Shown: piece by piece, positions 23,029 to 34,255 of the stretch
Layout: each line of letters starts with the position of its first letter
Position numbering within the stretch: the first letter of the stretch is position 1
Program-made: the position numbers and the translations under genes
The notes under the pieces: generated by a model
The model's database searches: none
What the model was told of the DNA's origin: nothing
The model's input: only the letters and a program-made list of their open reading frames with translations
Assembly: GCF_016802725.1 (NCBI RefSeq)
Contig: NW_024105284.1
Coordinates: forward strand, 593,501-657,500
DNA from: Solenopsis invicta
Taxonomy: Eukaryota; Arthropoda; Insecta; Hymenoptera; Formicidae
Length of the DNA: 64,000 nt
Reading direction: 5' to 3'

Positions 23029-23738
23029 AGTGTTGCGGTTAGATAACTTAAAATATATCTAGATACAGATAAGATAAATTACGTATAAATATATCTTAAA
23101 TGAGATAAAGATGATTTAATTTTCATTTATCTAGATAAAATAAAAAATTATAGGTTTATCTAGATAATTTTCAGATAATATCATTATTAAGCAAAAAACA
23201 ATTTAGAATATAAAATATGTTTATAATTTTATTTCTAAAATAATATTTTTAAAAACAAAAATTCTTCAAATAATTATATTATACTAACAACAAATATTTT
23301 GTTTTTAATTATTACGCAAATAAAAATAAAAAAATTTGTAAATATAAATCACATTATATAATAACTGACAAATTCTTTGGAAAAGTTTTCAAATTTATAA
23401 TTTTAGGGAAATTTTTATATAGTACTACTGTTAATCTAAACTGCGTTTCGATATATATTGCCAGTAAAAATCTAGTTAGCATTACATATCTATAGATTTT
23501 CAGTACTGGCAATAAATTTTGCAATCTTGAAAAAATTTGTTAAGATAAATGGTAATTTGGAGTTAAAGACAATACTTCATTTTCGTTATTTGCATTATCT
23601 CAGATAATTTAAAAAAATAATATTTTTTATCTAAGATAAAGATAACGTACAGTATAATAATCTAGATAAAGATAAGATAGGCTATTTTTTATCTAGATGA
23701 TTATCTAGATAATTTTATATAGATAACGGCAAACACTG
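23029..23738. mobile_element. hAT-like MITE with ATCTAGATAA subterminal repeats
   Basis: The ends AGTGTTGCGGTTA and (inverted) AGTGTTTGCCGTTA resemble hAT termini. Both subterminal regions carry many TATCTAGATAA palindromes (23050-23180 and 23630-23720). Flanks do not give a clean 8-bp duplication. A small hairpin MITE (23439-23530) is nested inside. Confidence 0.55.
23439..23530. mobile_element. Hairpin MITE, copy 1
   Basis: Contains CTGCGTTTCG, ATTGCCAGTAAAAATCTA and the inverse CTATAGATTTTCAGTACTGG. A related hairpin is at 56427-56522. Confidence 0.5.
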
Positions 23739-24281
23739 TATGCAAGCAAGCGCCACTCTGTGTCAAAAACGTGTACTCAAAAAGATTCACTTGGCGATGA
23801 TAATCATGATAACGACATTTTCTTACATAAAATTTTCGAGAATTGGACTTTGCGTCGCGATATCTCTGCTCGTAAGGTACGAAGAGAAAAAATAAAAACA
23901 CTTTTATTATGCCATTTTATCCAAGCTATTGATTAAGACTATTTAGAACTTGATCAGTTCAGCTGTTACTGAGATCTCGTGTGCTTGGAAGTCGCTGACT
24001 CGTGTAAAGAGACGCAACGCGTCTCTCGCTAACGCGTTAACTTGACACGAGTCACAACCACGCCTCACTGTATTAGATCGAGTCAGTCAGATTATATTGA
24101 TGGAACATATTACTTGAACTAAACAAGGAAAGTAAAGCTTACATTATAGATATATAAATAACAAATACATAAATAAAAACAGAGAAATAATGAAACAAAC
24201 AGAAGTCACGTCGGATAAAAATATAAATAAATTGAGTCAACTATGAAAATTGTGATAAATCAAAAATTGTATTGTACATCA

Positions 24282-24642
24282 TTCAAAAAATTGAATCTCT
24301 TCCAATGTTTTCAATAATGCGAGGTACGCGTGATGCAGACATTCCATGTCTGTTTGCAAATTGAGACTATTGTTTTGTAATTGAATATGAAGCATTTCAG
24401 ATATTATTCGCCTGCTTAAAAACCGTTCATTGTCTAAAATTTTTATGTTCTCCCAATCAAAATCGTGGTTACATTTTAGTCCGTGGTTACATTTTAGTGT
24501 GTTCCGCAATAACAGAATGATTATTCGTATTCCAATCAATGTGGTTGCAATGTTCAGTAATTCTCGTTTTTAATTTTCTACTGGTTTGACCTGGCATGAC
24601 GCATCGCAATCTTTACATATAATTTTATAAATAATATAATAA
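24282..24642 (-). pseudogene. Penelope-like element copy 2: GIY-YIG endonuclease end
   Basis: On the minus strand the linker and zinc-binding start IYKIICKDCDAS is followed by a shifted GQTSRKLK region. Then comes the C-terminal block FDWENIKILDNERFLSRR, HIQLQNNSLNLQTDMECL, ending at a stop near 24279. This is the GIY-YIG endonuclease tail characteristic of Penelope-like retroelements. It is nearly identical in layout to 51425-51780. One shift near 24580 and a duplicated KCNHGLKCNHD segment break it. The upstream part of the same element continues at 25097-25345, beyond an inserted MITE. Confidence 0.85.
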
Positions 24643-25088
24643 CGAGGGGGTAACCACTCTTGATTTCCAATGTACAACTCGCTAGAAGTCCGTCAAATTT
24701 CTCGAAGTCTGATGAAGTGCGGCAAAGTCCGATGAAACCCGGCGTAGTCCGATAAAGTCCAACGTAGTCTGATAAAATTCGATGAAGTCCGACGAAGTTT
24801 GTAAAGTTCAGCAAAGTCTGGTGTAATTTAATGAAGTCCGACGTAGTCCGATGAAGTCTGGCAAAGTTCGTGAGGTCCGATAAAGTAGGTCAAAATCCGG
24901 CAAAGTCTGATAAAGTCCGGCAAAATCTGGCGTAATCCAATGAAGTCCAACGTAGTCCGATGAAGTCCAACTTAGGTCCAACGTAGTCCGATGAAATTCG
25001 ATAAAGTCCATGTAGTCCGGTGAAGTCCAGTGAAGTCTTGAAGTCCAAAGTCCGGTGTACACTTATTTTCCGAGTGATTACCCCCTCG
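24643..25088. mobile_element. Minisatellite-bearing MITE, copy 1 (10-bp units)
   Basis: TIRs CGAGGGGGTAACCACTC and (inverted) CGAGGGGGTAATCACTC are flanked by the near-identical 8-mers TATAATAA (24635-24642) and TATAATAT (25089-25096). Apart from about 40 bp at each end, the whole interior is a tandem array of about 35-40 copies of a 10-mer with consensus GTCCGATGAA/GTCCGACGTA. The minus-strand Leu-Asp-Phe-Ile-Gly type reading frames over it are by-products of the repeat. It splits PLE copy 2. Confidence 0.88.
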
Positions 25089-25096
25089 TATAATAT

Positions 25097-25345
25097 AATA
25101 TAATTTTACATATAATTTTTCTTTAAATTCCTAGGAAAAACACTTTAATAATCTTTTGCACTTTAATAACTCTGCTTAATTTACTCAAATTAAAAAAAAC
25201 CAATTTTACGTTTAAATTGTTTGTAATAGTCTTAAACTTATCTGATATTAAGGGAATATATGGTAACAAAAACCACTGAGCTTTATTATTTATTGTATCA
25301 GTAGCCACATTATTATTGTCTGTTTGCTTAAAGTGTACTTTTATA
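25097..25345 (-). pseudogene. Penelope-like element copy 2: linker upstream of GIY-YIG
   Basis: The minus strand encodes FLLPYIPLISDKFKTITNNL and KLSRVIKVQK. This aligns with the PLE stretch at 48190-48340 (FRSK-type FKTITNNLNVKLAF, LSRVIKVQKDFLP). It forms the region between reverse transcriptase and endonuclease. The RT itself is not present further up, so this copy is 5'-truncated. Confidence 0.75.
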
Positions 25346-25566
25346 AATTAAAAATTTAAAACGGCTATTAATTGTCTCAAAAATAAATTTAGCAGGATAG
25401 CATTGGTTAAAGTGTCTACAGAGTGTCTACAATAAACTAATATTCTTTTTGTGAAATTTTGGGTCAAATAATAAAAAACCAGTAATATAACAAGTTAATG
25501 TAATTCTAATATTGTGGAGAATTACATAGACATTATGTGTGACGTACAAGTAAAGTACGGTTATAT

Positions 25567-25810
25567 TGCTATTTCCCGTTTCATTAAGTCAACCGTTTTA
25601 ACTACATTTCCTAGGCTGAAACATTTCAGCAATACTGCAACAATATTGCATAATATTGTAAAACTTTGAAATGTATTGCGGAAATATTGTATGCTACCTA
25701 AAGAAATATTCCCATATAGCACATATAATATTACAGAATACTTCAACAATGTTGTAGCAATATTTACAATATTTCTACAATATTGTGAAATTATTCTGTG
25801 ATGTATGAGT
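25567..25810. repeat. GCAATATTGC-type dispersed repeat
   Basis: AT-rich sequence with many ATTGCAACAATATTGC-like words and the boundary motif CCCATATAGCAC. It belongs to a family seen at about 5421-5545, 37305-37560, 41195-41300, 42930-43020, 43720-43800, 56735-56900 and 57770-57935. Confidence 0.5.
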
Positions 25811-26686
25811 TATAACCACCAAGTTTACTAAATTTGGATTATCCCATACAATACAAACCATTAAAAGAAACACTGAGATGTAATATTGAATGTTAAAGTG
25901 CGAATGTTTTGCCAAAATTGGAGCTATCTTGATTTTCTTTTATTGACAGAGAAGTATATTAAGAAAAAAGTAAGCTGTGACCAAAAAGTAAGATTTCGTA
26001 TTACTATACTCGTATAAAAATATGCAATTAAAGGTTCCTTGTATCATATTCTATTGTACTAGTTTTAAAAAAATGTTTCAGTAAAAGTCAAAAAAGAAAT
26101 ATTCGATTGTTCCTTGAAACAATAATACAATATCCAACAAAAACATAATTAATATGTGAAACTGTCAGAAATAGGCATGATACAACAAAAAATTAACAAA
26201 ATTATACAACAAGGCGAAAAGAAATTATTGAAATGTGATGGCTAAAATAGGATAATAAGGCTATTGCTTGGATTTCATATAAATACAAATCTTTTACATT
26301 TTGAGTCTATCATGTTGTTTTTATTACTTTTAATCCTTTTTACTTCAGATCTGTCATTAGCAATCTTAAAAAAAAAACTTTGCTCAATTTTAATTAGATC
26401 TCTTTTTTTATATTTTTAATGCCATGTTTGATGCGCCATTATAAATTTTGACAATTTCCGAATTCTGATTCCATATTTGTAATTAGCGATTCCAAAAACT
26501 TTTATATCAAGTTTTAGGTACCTGGGTCTATTGGTACGCCATGTTAAATCCGTCATTTCAAATTTTAAAAATCTAATTCCATAATTGTAATCAACAACCT
26601 CAAAAACTTCTGAATATCAAGTTTCAAGAAATTTGTAAAGAAAAATGTATGCTTCAAAGGATTAAGCAACATTGTCTTCCCCCTAC

Positions 26687-26950
26687 CTGTGGAAGCTGTC
26701 AACCATTCTCAGTTGACCACGAAGATCTTTCTTCGTAAGATGATCAAGCATTCTAGCATCAACAAGGCACTCCATGAAAGTGGATCGGTATTGAGGTAGC
26801 CCAAGGCTCGGTAACCAGACATTACCTATCCACTCGTGATTCATATCACCAAATGCTAATGTTGTGCGAGAAGTTTTCGGCGCTGACGGGCTTGTAAGCG
26901 ACACCATCTCCTGAATGGCTAATCTCAGCTTCAATCGATGTAAAGGGTTG
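26687..26950 (-). CDS. Liprin-alpha: Liprin-alpha exon D (end of SAM1, most of SAM2)
   Basis: A 264-nt exon with acceptor CACAG/CAACCC and donor CCACAG/GTAGGG. It begins by completing Ser and continues NPLHRLKLRLAIQEMVSL, the end of SAM1, followed by a short linker (TSPSAPKTSRTTLAFGD). SAM domain 2 then starts with MNHEWIGNVWLPSLGLPQYR and continues to HLTKKDLRGQLRMVDSFHR. The phase is 1 base in and 2 bases out, consistent with exons C and E. Only a 141-bp intron separates it from exon C, whereas the next intron is 21.3 kb. No frameshift or premature stop is present, so this is a live gene. Confidence 0.93.
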
Positions 26951-27091
26951 CTGTGACAGAAGTATAGAAAACAATTGTAGATACGATGTTGTAACGTTCT
27001 AATATACTGTAACCATTATGTTACAAATATAAAATGTAATATTTATTTCAATTCTTTTAAACATAATTTATTCAACATTTTTACAGCGTAC

Positions 27092-27316
27092 CTTATACCA
27101 ATTTCTCGCTGAATCTCGGTATCGCTAAGAGCACTCATGATAGCACCGCTTTTGACGTTTGCTCGACAAGCCGCAACATACCACGTTGGCATGCCCACCC
27201 AAAGCTCCAACCAGGCGACTACCGTTGGTCCGTTCCATAAAGCAAAAGGTGTTCCGGCTTTCATCGCTTCCGCTAAAAGCTCGTGCCGTGAGGAGTCCAA
27301 CATGCTACCAAACATG
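27092..27316 (-). CDS. Liprin-alpha: Liprin-alpha exon C (SAM domain 1, first half)
   Basis: Encodes HELLAEAMKAGTPFAL, then WNGPTVVAWLELWVGMP and the run to ALSDTEIQREIGI, which is the first half of liprin-alpha SAM domain 1. SAM domains 1-3 form the rigid C-terminal module that binds partners such as CASK and liprin-beta in other animals. The donor is ATAAG/GTACGC at 27092, leaving two bases completed by the first base of exon D to give Ser. Two AG acceptors lie 12 bases apart in the same frame. The distal one starts the exon at 27316 and the proximal one at 27304; they would add or drop four residues (MFGS region). The coordinates use the distal site; which one is used cannot be decided from sequence. 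Confidence 0.87.
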
Positions 27317-28169
27317 CTTGGATTAAAATATTAAATATATATAGAAGATCACAGCAATTATAAATTATTTATCTTTGCATCTGAATCACAACATAATGTG
27401 ATGTAGATATTATAATATTTATCTCATTATATTATCAATATTTAAACAATAACTGTGTGATACAAATCCTCAAATATAAGAACATCAGGTTGAAATCTAA
27501 TATAAAATTCTAACTAAAAAAATTTTTTTAAAGAGAATTTATTCGACAGATAATGTAAAAATAATTTTAGCAAAAACTTTCTTATTAAATTATTGCTTAA
27601 AAAATTTTATTTGCTATATCTCTTCTATCCGTGAAGTTAAAGATTATATTAAATAGACATATGTTAAAAATATTTTCCATCGATATGTTTTAAGAAAGAA
27701 CGAAAAAATAGACAGAGCGGTTTGAATTAAAAAGTGTGTGATCTGAAATATCGTTATTAACAGTCGTACGATGATCATTGGAAAGTTGAAATGTCTCGTG
27801 TTTTAAAGAGATAAGCCTGTGTGAATAGGTTTTTTCAATTTTTCGCAAACATAACCATTGGATTGCATTATAATATTACTCGTACCTGAAAAAATTATTG
27901 CTTTCTATGACTGATAAATATTATGCGCAATAATAACCGCGCGGTACTCTCATTAGCCTTTTGTTTATTTCTTATTGTTTTCTGTTACTATTAAGTGATG
28001 GTTATTAATCTCCATCATTCATATTATTATAGCCTAATATTTATACCTTGCAACGCTGTATTTAATTTATATTTTCATCATAATACCCTGCTTATAATTT
28101 AAGAAACTCTTTTAAGATAGAACCAATATAGCCTAGATCAATGAAGTGAGCACATATACTTCAATTCTC

Positions 28170-29095
28170 TGATAAAAAAATTTTACTAAAACGTTTAAAA
28201 ATTGTTGAAAATGGTATTTCAGCAAAATTGCTAAAAATTTGTTAAAATTTTGCTGTAATTTTACTACAATAATTTTTGAAAATTTTTCAGCAAAATAGTA
28301 AAAAGTCACTAAAATTGAACTGACTTTTCTGCGTAAAGTTCGAAAATTTCTCTAAAAATTAGTTAAAACTTTTTTGAAAATTTATTAAAATTTCTTTGGC
28401 ATCTTTGCTAAAAATGATTTTATTTTTTGTTAAATGTTTACTAAAAATTCTGCAAAATTTCTAACTCTAATTCTTAAAATTAACTAAACTTTTTGCAAAA
28501 ATTCCTCTGAAAATTTAATATTTCTTATTATAAATAATATTGAAATTTCTCTGATATTTTTACTGAAAAGTTTTTAATTAAATTGTTAAATAGTTGCTAA
28601 AACTTTGCTATTTTGTTAAATTAAATTAAAATTTTATTGAAAATTGTTTTGCAAATTACATTTCTTTAATTATATTTTTTGAAGAAATATTGAAATTTCT
28701 CTAAATTTTGTTAAAAAATGTTACAAAATATTACTAAAATACACAAATGAAAAGTCGCAAAAGTTGTTTAACTATGAACAATATGTGACATTGCCATTAA
28801 ATAGAACCTTCTCTTTTTTGAAACAAGATAATTTCATCAAAAAATTTCTTGAAAGCAAGTTTCCAAAATTGGACTCTAAAATGAAAGAAACCAAAATAAT
28901 TTTAATAGTTTTATTAAAATTACTTTGAATTTGAAACAAATTTAAATTTTTATGACTATTTTTATAATAAAATTGTGCTGAAATTTCATTGAAATTTTAT
29001 TGAAAAATGTTTCAAAACGTAGACAAATTTCAGAAAATTTTTAATGATGTTCCAATTAATTTTTCGACAAACCTTTTTCATCATAGTTATAATGT
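28170..29095. repeat. Low-complexity AAATTTTGCTAAA block
   Basis: Degenerate, quasi-periodic TTGCTAAAATTT and TCTGAAAATTT words on both strands. A similar block lies at about 60170-60560. No ORF or termini. Confidence 0.5.
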
Positions 29096-29198
29096 TTTTT
29101 CGTTACTTTCATTACTCCAGACTATAAATTTTAAACTACCTACTGTGGAGTTTTCACAGTAAAAATGGTTTATTAGAAGAATAAAATACAAGTTGTCA

Positions 29199-29408
29199 GG
29201 ACAGAAGCCTCTCTGCGTAAGTTGCGGATAAAGACTGAGGATCCACGGGTTCGCACTTAGGCCCGTGGCTCGCTCGGAAAAGGGTTTCTGGTCGCAAAAA
29301 ATCTCGGACTGCTCGGAGCCAGTCTTCGGAGTTTTCCACGACCGTTTTCTCTTTTATTGCTATCAAATGCTCTCTCATTGCTATCACATTGCGCACTTGA
29401 TAATGCAA
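29199..29408 (-). other. Unrecognised 70-codon ORF in a GC-richer patch
   Basis: The reading frame contains MREHLIAIKEKTVVENSED and WLRAVRDFLRPETLF. Its composition is more protein-like than its surroundings, but I recognise no family and no clear splice sites. It may be a fragment of a mobile element or an unidentified exon on the liprin-alpha strand. Confidence 0.25.
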
Positions 29409-29764
29409 AAGATGCCTCGCTTGGCAACAACGGAAAATATATATAAGCCTACACTACTAAACTGCAATTTATAAGCCATAGTTTTAAGAAGAAAAAGTTT
29501 AGATGAATCAACTATTTATTTAATAGATTGTTGACAAAAATAGTTCTTTGTATTCTGTCAATATGTTAATAAACTTACAAACTTATAAACGTAACATTAG
29601 AACATTTTATTGTTTTTTTTTTACTAACATTTTTTGTGAAAAATAGACAAACATAAAATAAAGTGATATTGAGTATGTACATGTGTATTCAATATGAGCT
29701 AAGTGATATTTTTTTCTAAAAAATCTTTATTGTACCAATGTAAATATTTGAAAATGTCTAATAT

Positions 29765-30345
29765 TTCAAAATTAGGTAATGAAACAGGAAATGCGAGTCA
29801 AACACGATAGTTAGTGCGTCAATAATAAAGTGTCGATTTAGTACATCGATAGCGCAAATACGTAAATAAACATTGGACGCAAATACTTAAATAAGTTTCA
29901 ACTTTCTTTAAAATCGTTCTCAACAAAAATTTTTTTAATTCAAATAGCGCCGATTCTGTACAACGGCGAGAGCGAAAAAATGGCAAATCATGTGGTTATC
30001 TCCATAAAAAGCAATGTCCCACAAGAGACATGTTGGTAAACCAGATGGACATGAGAATCAGGCAGTAGGCTGTGATGAACCGTGGAATTAACAAAGTCAT
30101 AAAATTAAAAATAAATTAAAAAAAGAAATAATTAAAAGAAAATGTTAAACAACTCACTAGCACTGCCACCTTTAACAAAGACTTTGCGATATGGCAGCGC
30201 TAATGAGTTGTTTGACATTTGTATTTTTTTTAATTCTTTCTTTATATTAAATTATTTAGACATATTTACACTTCATTATTGACACACTAACTACCGCGTT
30301 TAACTCGCATTTCCTCTGTTTCATAACTTAATTTTAATATGGCTG
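29765..30345. mobile_element. Inverted-repeat element
   Basis: Outer arms at about 29770-29840 and 30265-30340 share GAAACAGGAAATGCGAGT and TAGTTAGTGYGTCAATAATA in opposite orientation. Inner arms (about 30140-30170 and 30190-30225) share AACAACTCACTAGC and TGGCAGYGCTA. Non-coding, about 580 bp. Confidence 0.6.
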
Positions 30346-30879
30346 AGTCTGTTTTGAATTTTGTTTTTTTAATATTTTAAAATAATGTTTAGGAATAATT
30401 TTTATTTCTGGTCATCAGTTTTTAATTTTGAACTCAGCAAAAAATTAGAAAAAAATTTAATAAAAAATTAATAACATTCGTGAAAATAACAAAATGTTGT
30501 AATTTTTATATACAGTCTGTTTGACAAGAGCGTACGGTTCCGTATTTTATTACTAGATGACGCAGATGTTAAGTTCGGTTTTTTTAATTCTCTGAACAGT
30601 TCAGAAGAATGCTTTGCGGTTATTTGGCTTGTTTTGTTTATAACAGAGCAAAATAAACACAATGAGTGTTGTGTATGCAAGTCGTTTTAAAGTAGTGCTT
30701 CTTTGCGTAAACATACAAAAGGACCGAAAATGTAATATACAGCTGCTGGCCGCTACATGAAAAAGTCAGAGGGATTTGTTAGAAAGTGGGTGAAACGATA
30801 TAACGAAACAAAAAAATGTTAATGATCTGCCGGAACGTGGCACTCGGCGCTAAACGACGAAAAAGAATGATAAAACTAG

Positions 30880-31089
30880 CATCAAGATATTTCAGAAAAA
30901 TCCTGTATGTTCGTTACAACGAGCAAAGAATCTTTTATTGAAAGAGGGTGTAAAAGTGAGCCTTTATACTATTAGACAACAATTGCTTGATTCCGGATAC
31001 GGTTGGCGGTCCACAAAGTTAAAGCCTTTTTTGAGCGAAAAACACGTCAAAAAGCGGCTAGAGTGGGCAAAGGCACTACAATGGATTGG
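30880..31089 (+). pseudogene. Tc1-like transposase, N-terminal fragment
   Basis: It reads FQKNPVCSLQRAKNLLLKEG, SLYTIRQQLLDSGYGW and then RSTKLKPFLSEKHVKKRLEW before AKALQW at the foldback junction. This is the DNA-binding half of a Tc1-family transposase. Upstream, in other frames, are GRYMKKSEGFVRKWV and further shifted pieces (from about 30745). No catalytic Asp is left on this side. Confidence 0.82.
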
Positions 31090-31409
31090 GTGTGTGTGAA
31101 GCTGGCACATCATTTGGTGGAAAATCACTAAACATTGACAGTTCTGAGTTTATTTTCAATAGTTCTACAGTTCCTGATAGATAAAACAAATAGTTCTGGC
31201 CTTTAAAGCGAAAAAAACGCATAGGACAAAGTGAGGTGCCAGGTTCACGCAGCACCTCAGTTTGTCCTACGACATTTTCCAGACCGAATTCTTGTAGGAT
31301 TTTAAAAGATCTATAGTTCTAGATGAGTTCTAGAAAGAGTTCCAGCGTTTAACATAGTTTTTTTATTTTTTTTAATTCTTTTTTATAAAACATTTATGTT
31401 ATAATATTA

Positions 31410-32990
31410 TATAATAGAGTTCCGTGTACAAAAAAATATTTTTCCTACAGTTCTCAACATATTAAAGCGCGTTCCAAAGAGTTCCGGGCGATTCCGATAT
31501 TAGTTAATTAACAAAAAATTAATAACTCCCGAAAAAGTCGATTTTCCGCACATATAGGTGAGGTGCTGGACCTTTTCGAAGAGTTCTGTGTACGAAAAAA
31601 TATTTTTCCTACAGTTCTCAACATATTGAAGCGCGTTCCGAAGAGTTCCGGTCGATTGCATAATTTATTAGTTAATAATAAATTGTTAACTCCCGCCAAA
31701 CACGTATTTTGTCATATATGGGTGAGACGCTGGTCTTTATTCGAGAGTTCCGTGTACAAAAAAATATTTTTCCAATAGTTCTTAACGTAACAAAGCGCCT
31801 TCCGAAGAGTTCCGGTCGATTGCATAATTTATTAGTTAATAATAAATTGTTAACTCCCGCCAAACACGTATTTTGTCATATATGGGTGAGACGCTGGTCT
31901 TTATTCGAGAGTTCCGTGTACAAAAAAATATTTTTCCAATAGTTCTTAACGTAACAAAGCGCCTTCCGAAGAGTTCCGGTCGATTGCATAATTTATTAGT
32001 TAATAATAAATTGTTAACTCCCGCCAAACACGTATTTTATCATATATTGGTGAGACGCTGGTCTTTATTCGAGAGTTCCGTGTACAAAAAAATATTTTTC
32101 CAATAGTTCTTAACGTAACAAAGCGCCTTCCGAAGAGTTCCGGTCGATTGCATAATTTATTAGTTAATAATAAATTGTGAACTCCCGCCAAACACGTATT
32201 TTGTCATATATGGGTGAGACGCTGGTCTTTATTCGAGAGATCCGTGTACAAAAAAATATTTTTCCAATAGTTCTTAACGTAACAAAGCGCCTTCCGAAGA
32301 GTTCCGGTCGATTGCATAATTTATTAGTTAATAATAAATTGTTAACTCCCGCCAAACACGTATTTTGTCATATATGGGTGAGACGCTAGTCTTTATTCGA
32401 GAGTTCCGTGTACAAAAAAATATTTTTCCAATCGTTCTTAACGTAACAAAGCGCCTTCCGAAGAGTTCCGGTCGATTGCATAATTTATTAGTTAATAATA
32501 AATTGGTAACTTCCGCCAAACCCATATTTTGTCATATATGGGTGAGACGCTGGTCTTTATTCGAGAGATCCGTGTACAAAAAAATATTTTTCCAATAGTT
32601 CTTAACGTAACAAAGCGCCTTCCGAAGAGTTCCGGTCGATTGCATAATTTATTAGTTAATAATAAATTGTTAACTCCCGCCAAACACGTATTTTGTCATA
32701 TATGGGTGAGACGCTAGTCTTTATTCGAGAGTTCCGTGTACAAAAAAATATTTTTCCAATCGTTCTTAACGTAACAAAACGCCTTCCGAAGAGTTCCGGT
32801 CGATTGCATAATTTATTAGTTAATAATAAATTGGTAACTCCCGCCAAACCCATATTTTGTCATATATGGGTGAGACGCTGGTCTTTATTCGAGAGTTCCG
32901 TGTACAAAAAAATATTTTTCCAATAGTTCTTAACGTAACAAAGCGCCTTCCGAAGAGTTCCGGTCGATTGCATAATTTATTATTAACTAA
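31410..32990 (+). repeat. 164-bp tandem array, left arm of element B
   Basis: About ten units. The marker GAGTTCCGTGTACAAAA recurs near 31419, 31581, 31747, 31911, 32075, 32239, 32402, 32566, 32730 and 32894. The two outermost are a variant subtype; the inner eight are nearly identical. The 63-77-codon frames across each unit are by-products, because 164 is not a multiple of three. Confidence 0.95.
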
Positions 32991-32994
32991 TAAA

Positions 32995-33930
32995 TATTAT
33001 TAACTAATAAATTATGCAATCGACCGGAACTCTTCGGAAGGCGCTTTGTTACGTTAAGAACTATTGGAAAAATATTTTTTTGTACACGGAACTCTCGAAT
33101 AAAGACCAGCGTCTCGCCCATATATGACAAAATACGTGTTTGGCGGGAGTTAACAATTTATTATTAACTAATAAATTATGCAATCGCCCGGAACTCTTCG
33201 GAACGCGCTTTAATATGTTGAGAACTGTAGGAAAAATATTTTTTCGTGCACAGAACTCTTCGAAAAAGTCCAGCACCTCACCTATATGTGCGGAAAATCG
33301 ACTTTTTCGGGAGTTATTAATTTTTTGTTAATTAACTAATATCGGAATCGCCCGGAACTCTTCGGAACGCGCTTCAGTATGTTGAGAACTGTAGGAAAAA
33401 TATTTTTTCGTACACAGAACTCTTCGAAAAAGTCCAGCACCTCACCTACCTGTATATGTGCGGAAAATCGGCTTTTTCGGGAGTTATTAATTTTTTGTTA
33501 ATTAACTAATATCGGAATCGCCCGGAACTCTTCGGAACGCGCTTCAGTATGTTGAGAACTGTAGGAAAAATATTTTTTCGTGCACAGAACTCTTCGAAAA
33601 AGTCCAGCACCTCACCTATATGTGCGGAAAATCGACTTTTTCGGGAGTTATTAATTTTTTGTTAATTAACTAATATCGGAATCGCCCGGAACTCTTCGGA
33701 ACGCGCTTCAGTATGTTGAGAACTGTAGGAAAAATATTTTTTCGTACACAGAACTCTTCGAAAAAGTCCAGCACCTCACCTACCTGTATATGTGCGGAAA
33801 ATCGGCTTTTTCGGGAGTTATTAATTTTTTGTTAATTAACTAATATCGGAATCGCCCGGAACTCTTTGGAACGCGTTTTAGTATGTTGAGAACTGTAGGA
33901 AAAATATATTTTCGTACACGGAACTCTATT
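32995..33930 (-). repeat. 164-bp tandem array, right arm of element B
   Basis: About six inverted units with markers near 33085, 33247, 33411, 33581, 33745 and 33913. Here only the innermost unit is of the inner subtype; the outer ones are the variant subtype, some with an 8-bp insertion (CCTGTATA-like). Copy number and subtype balance differ from the left arm. Confidence 0.93.
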
Positions 33931-34255
33931 ATATAGTATTATAACATAAATGTTTTAAAATAATTTAAAAAAAAAAAAATAAATTAACTATGTTAAACGC
34001 TGGAACTCTTTCTAGAACTCATCTAGAACTATAGATCTTTTAAAATCCTACAAGAATTCGGTCTGGAAAATGTCGTAGGACAAACTGAGGTGCTGCGTGA
34101 ACCTGGCACCTCACTTTGTCCTATGCGTTTTTTTCGCTTTAAAGGCCAGAACTATTTGTTTTATCTATCAGGAACTGTAGAACTATTGAAAATAAACTCA
34201 GAACTGTCAATGTTTAGTGATTTTCCACCAAATGATGTGCCAGCTTCACACACCC

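Larger units (their letters stand above)
5342..26686 (-). other. 21.3 kb liprin-alpha intron packed with transposons
   Basis: This stretch lies between exons D and E, whose phases and protein sequence join exactly (SFH-R-TSLQ). It holds the hAT MITE, the copia element, the first foldback-like element, the intact mariner, the piggyBac MITE and the split PLE described separately. The longer parts without a recognisable element are AT-rich and show nothing coding: about 6500-7000, 8515-9790, 10560-10650, 21000-21440 and 25350-25560. Confidence 0.85.
31090..34255. mobile_element. Foldback element B: nearly loop-free palindrome, 9-bp TSD
   Basis: 3166 bp. Terminal repeats GTGTGTGTGAAGCTGGCAC and, inverted, GGGTGTGTGAAGCTGGCAC are flanked by the perfect 9-bp duplication ATGGATTGG (31081-31089, 34256-34264). 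The outer about 330 bp of each arm is nearly identical and includes a hairpin (GAGGTGC/GCACCTC). The rest is 164-bp tandem units, about 10 in the left arm and about 6 inverted in the right. The arms meet at about 32990-33010 with almost no spacer. Long TIRs with internal tandem repeats plus a 9-bp TSD match FB/Mutator-type elements. No transposase is encoded. Confidence 0.92.

Noticed and set aside
31508..33331. Family of repeated 63-77-codon ORFs on both strands, resembling a small gene family
   Set aside because: They follow the 164-bp units of foldback B, overlap on opposite strands, and the period is not a multiple of three. They are repeat shadows.
31410..33930. CRISPR-like array of regular repeats
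   Set aside because: Units are contiguous tandem repeats with no unique spacers, in an intron of an animal gene. The same holds for the 10-, 16- and 142-bp arrays.
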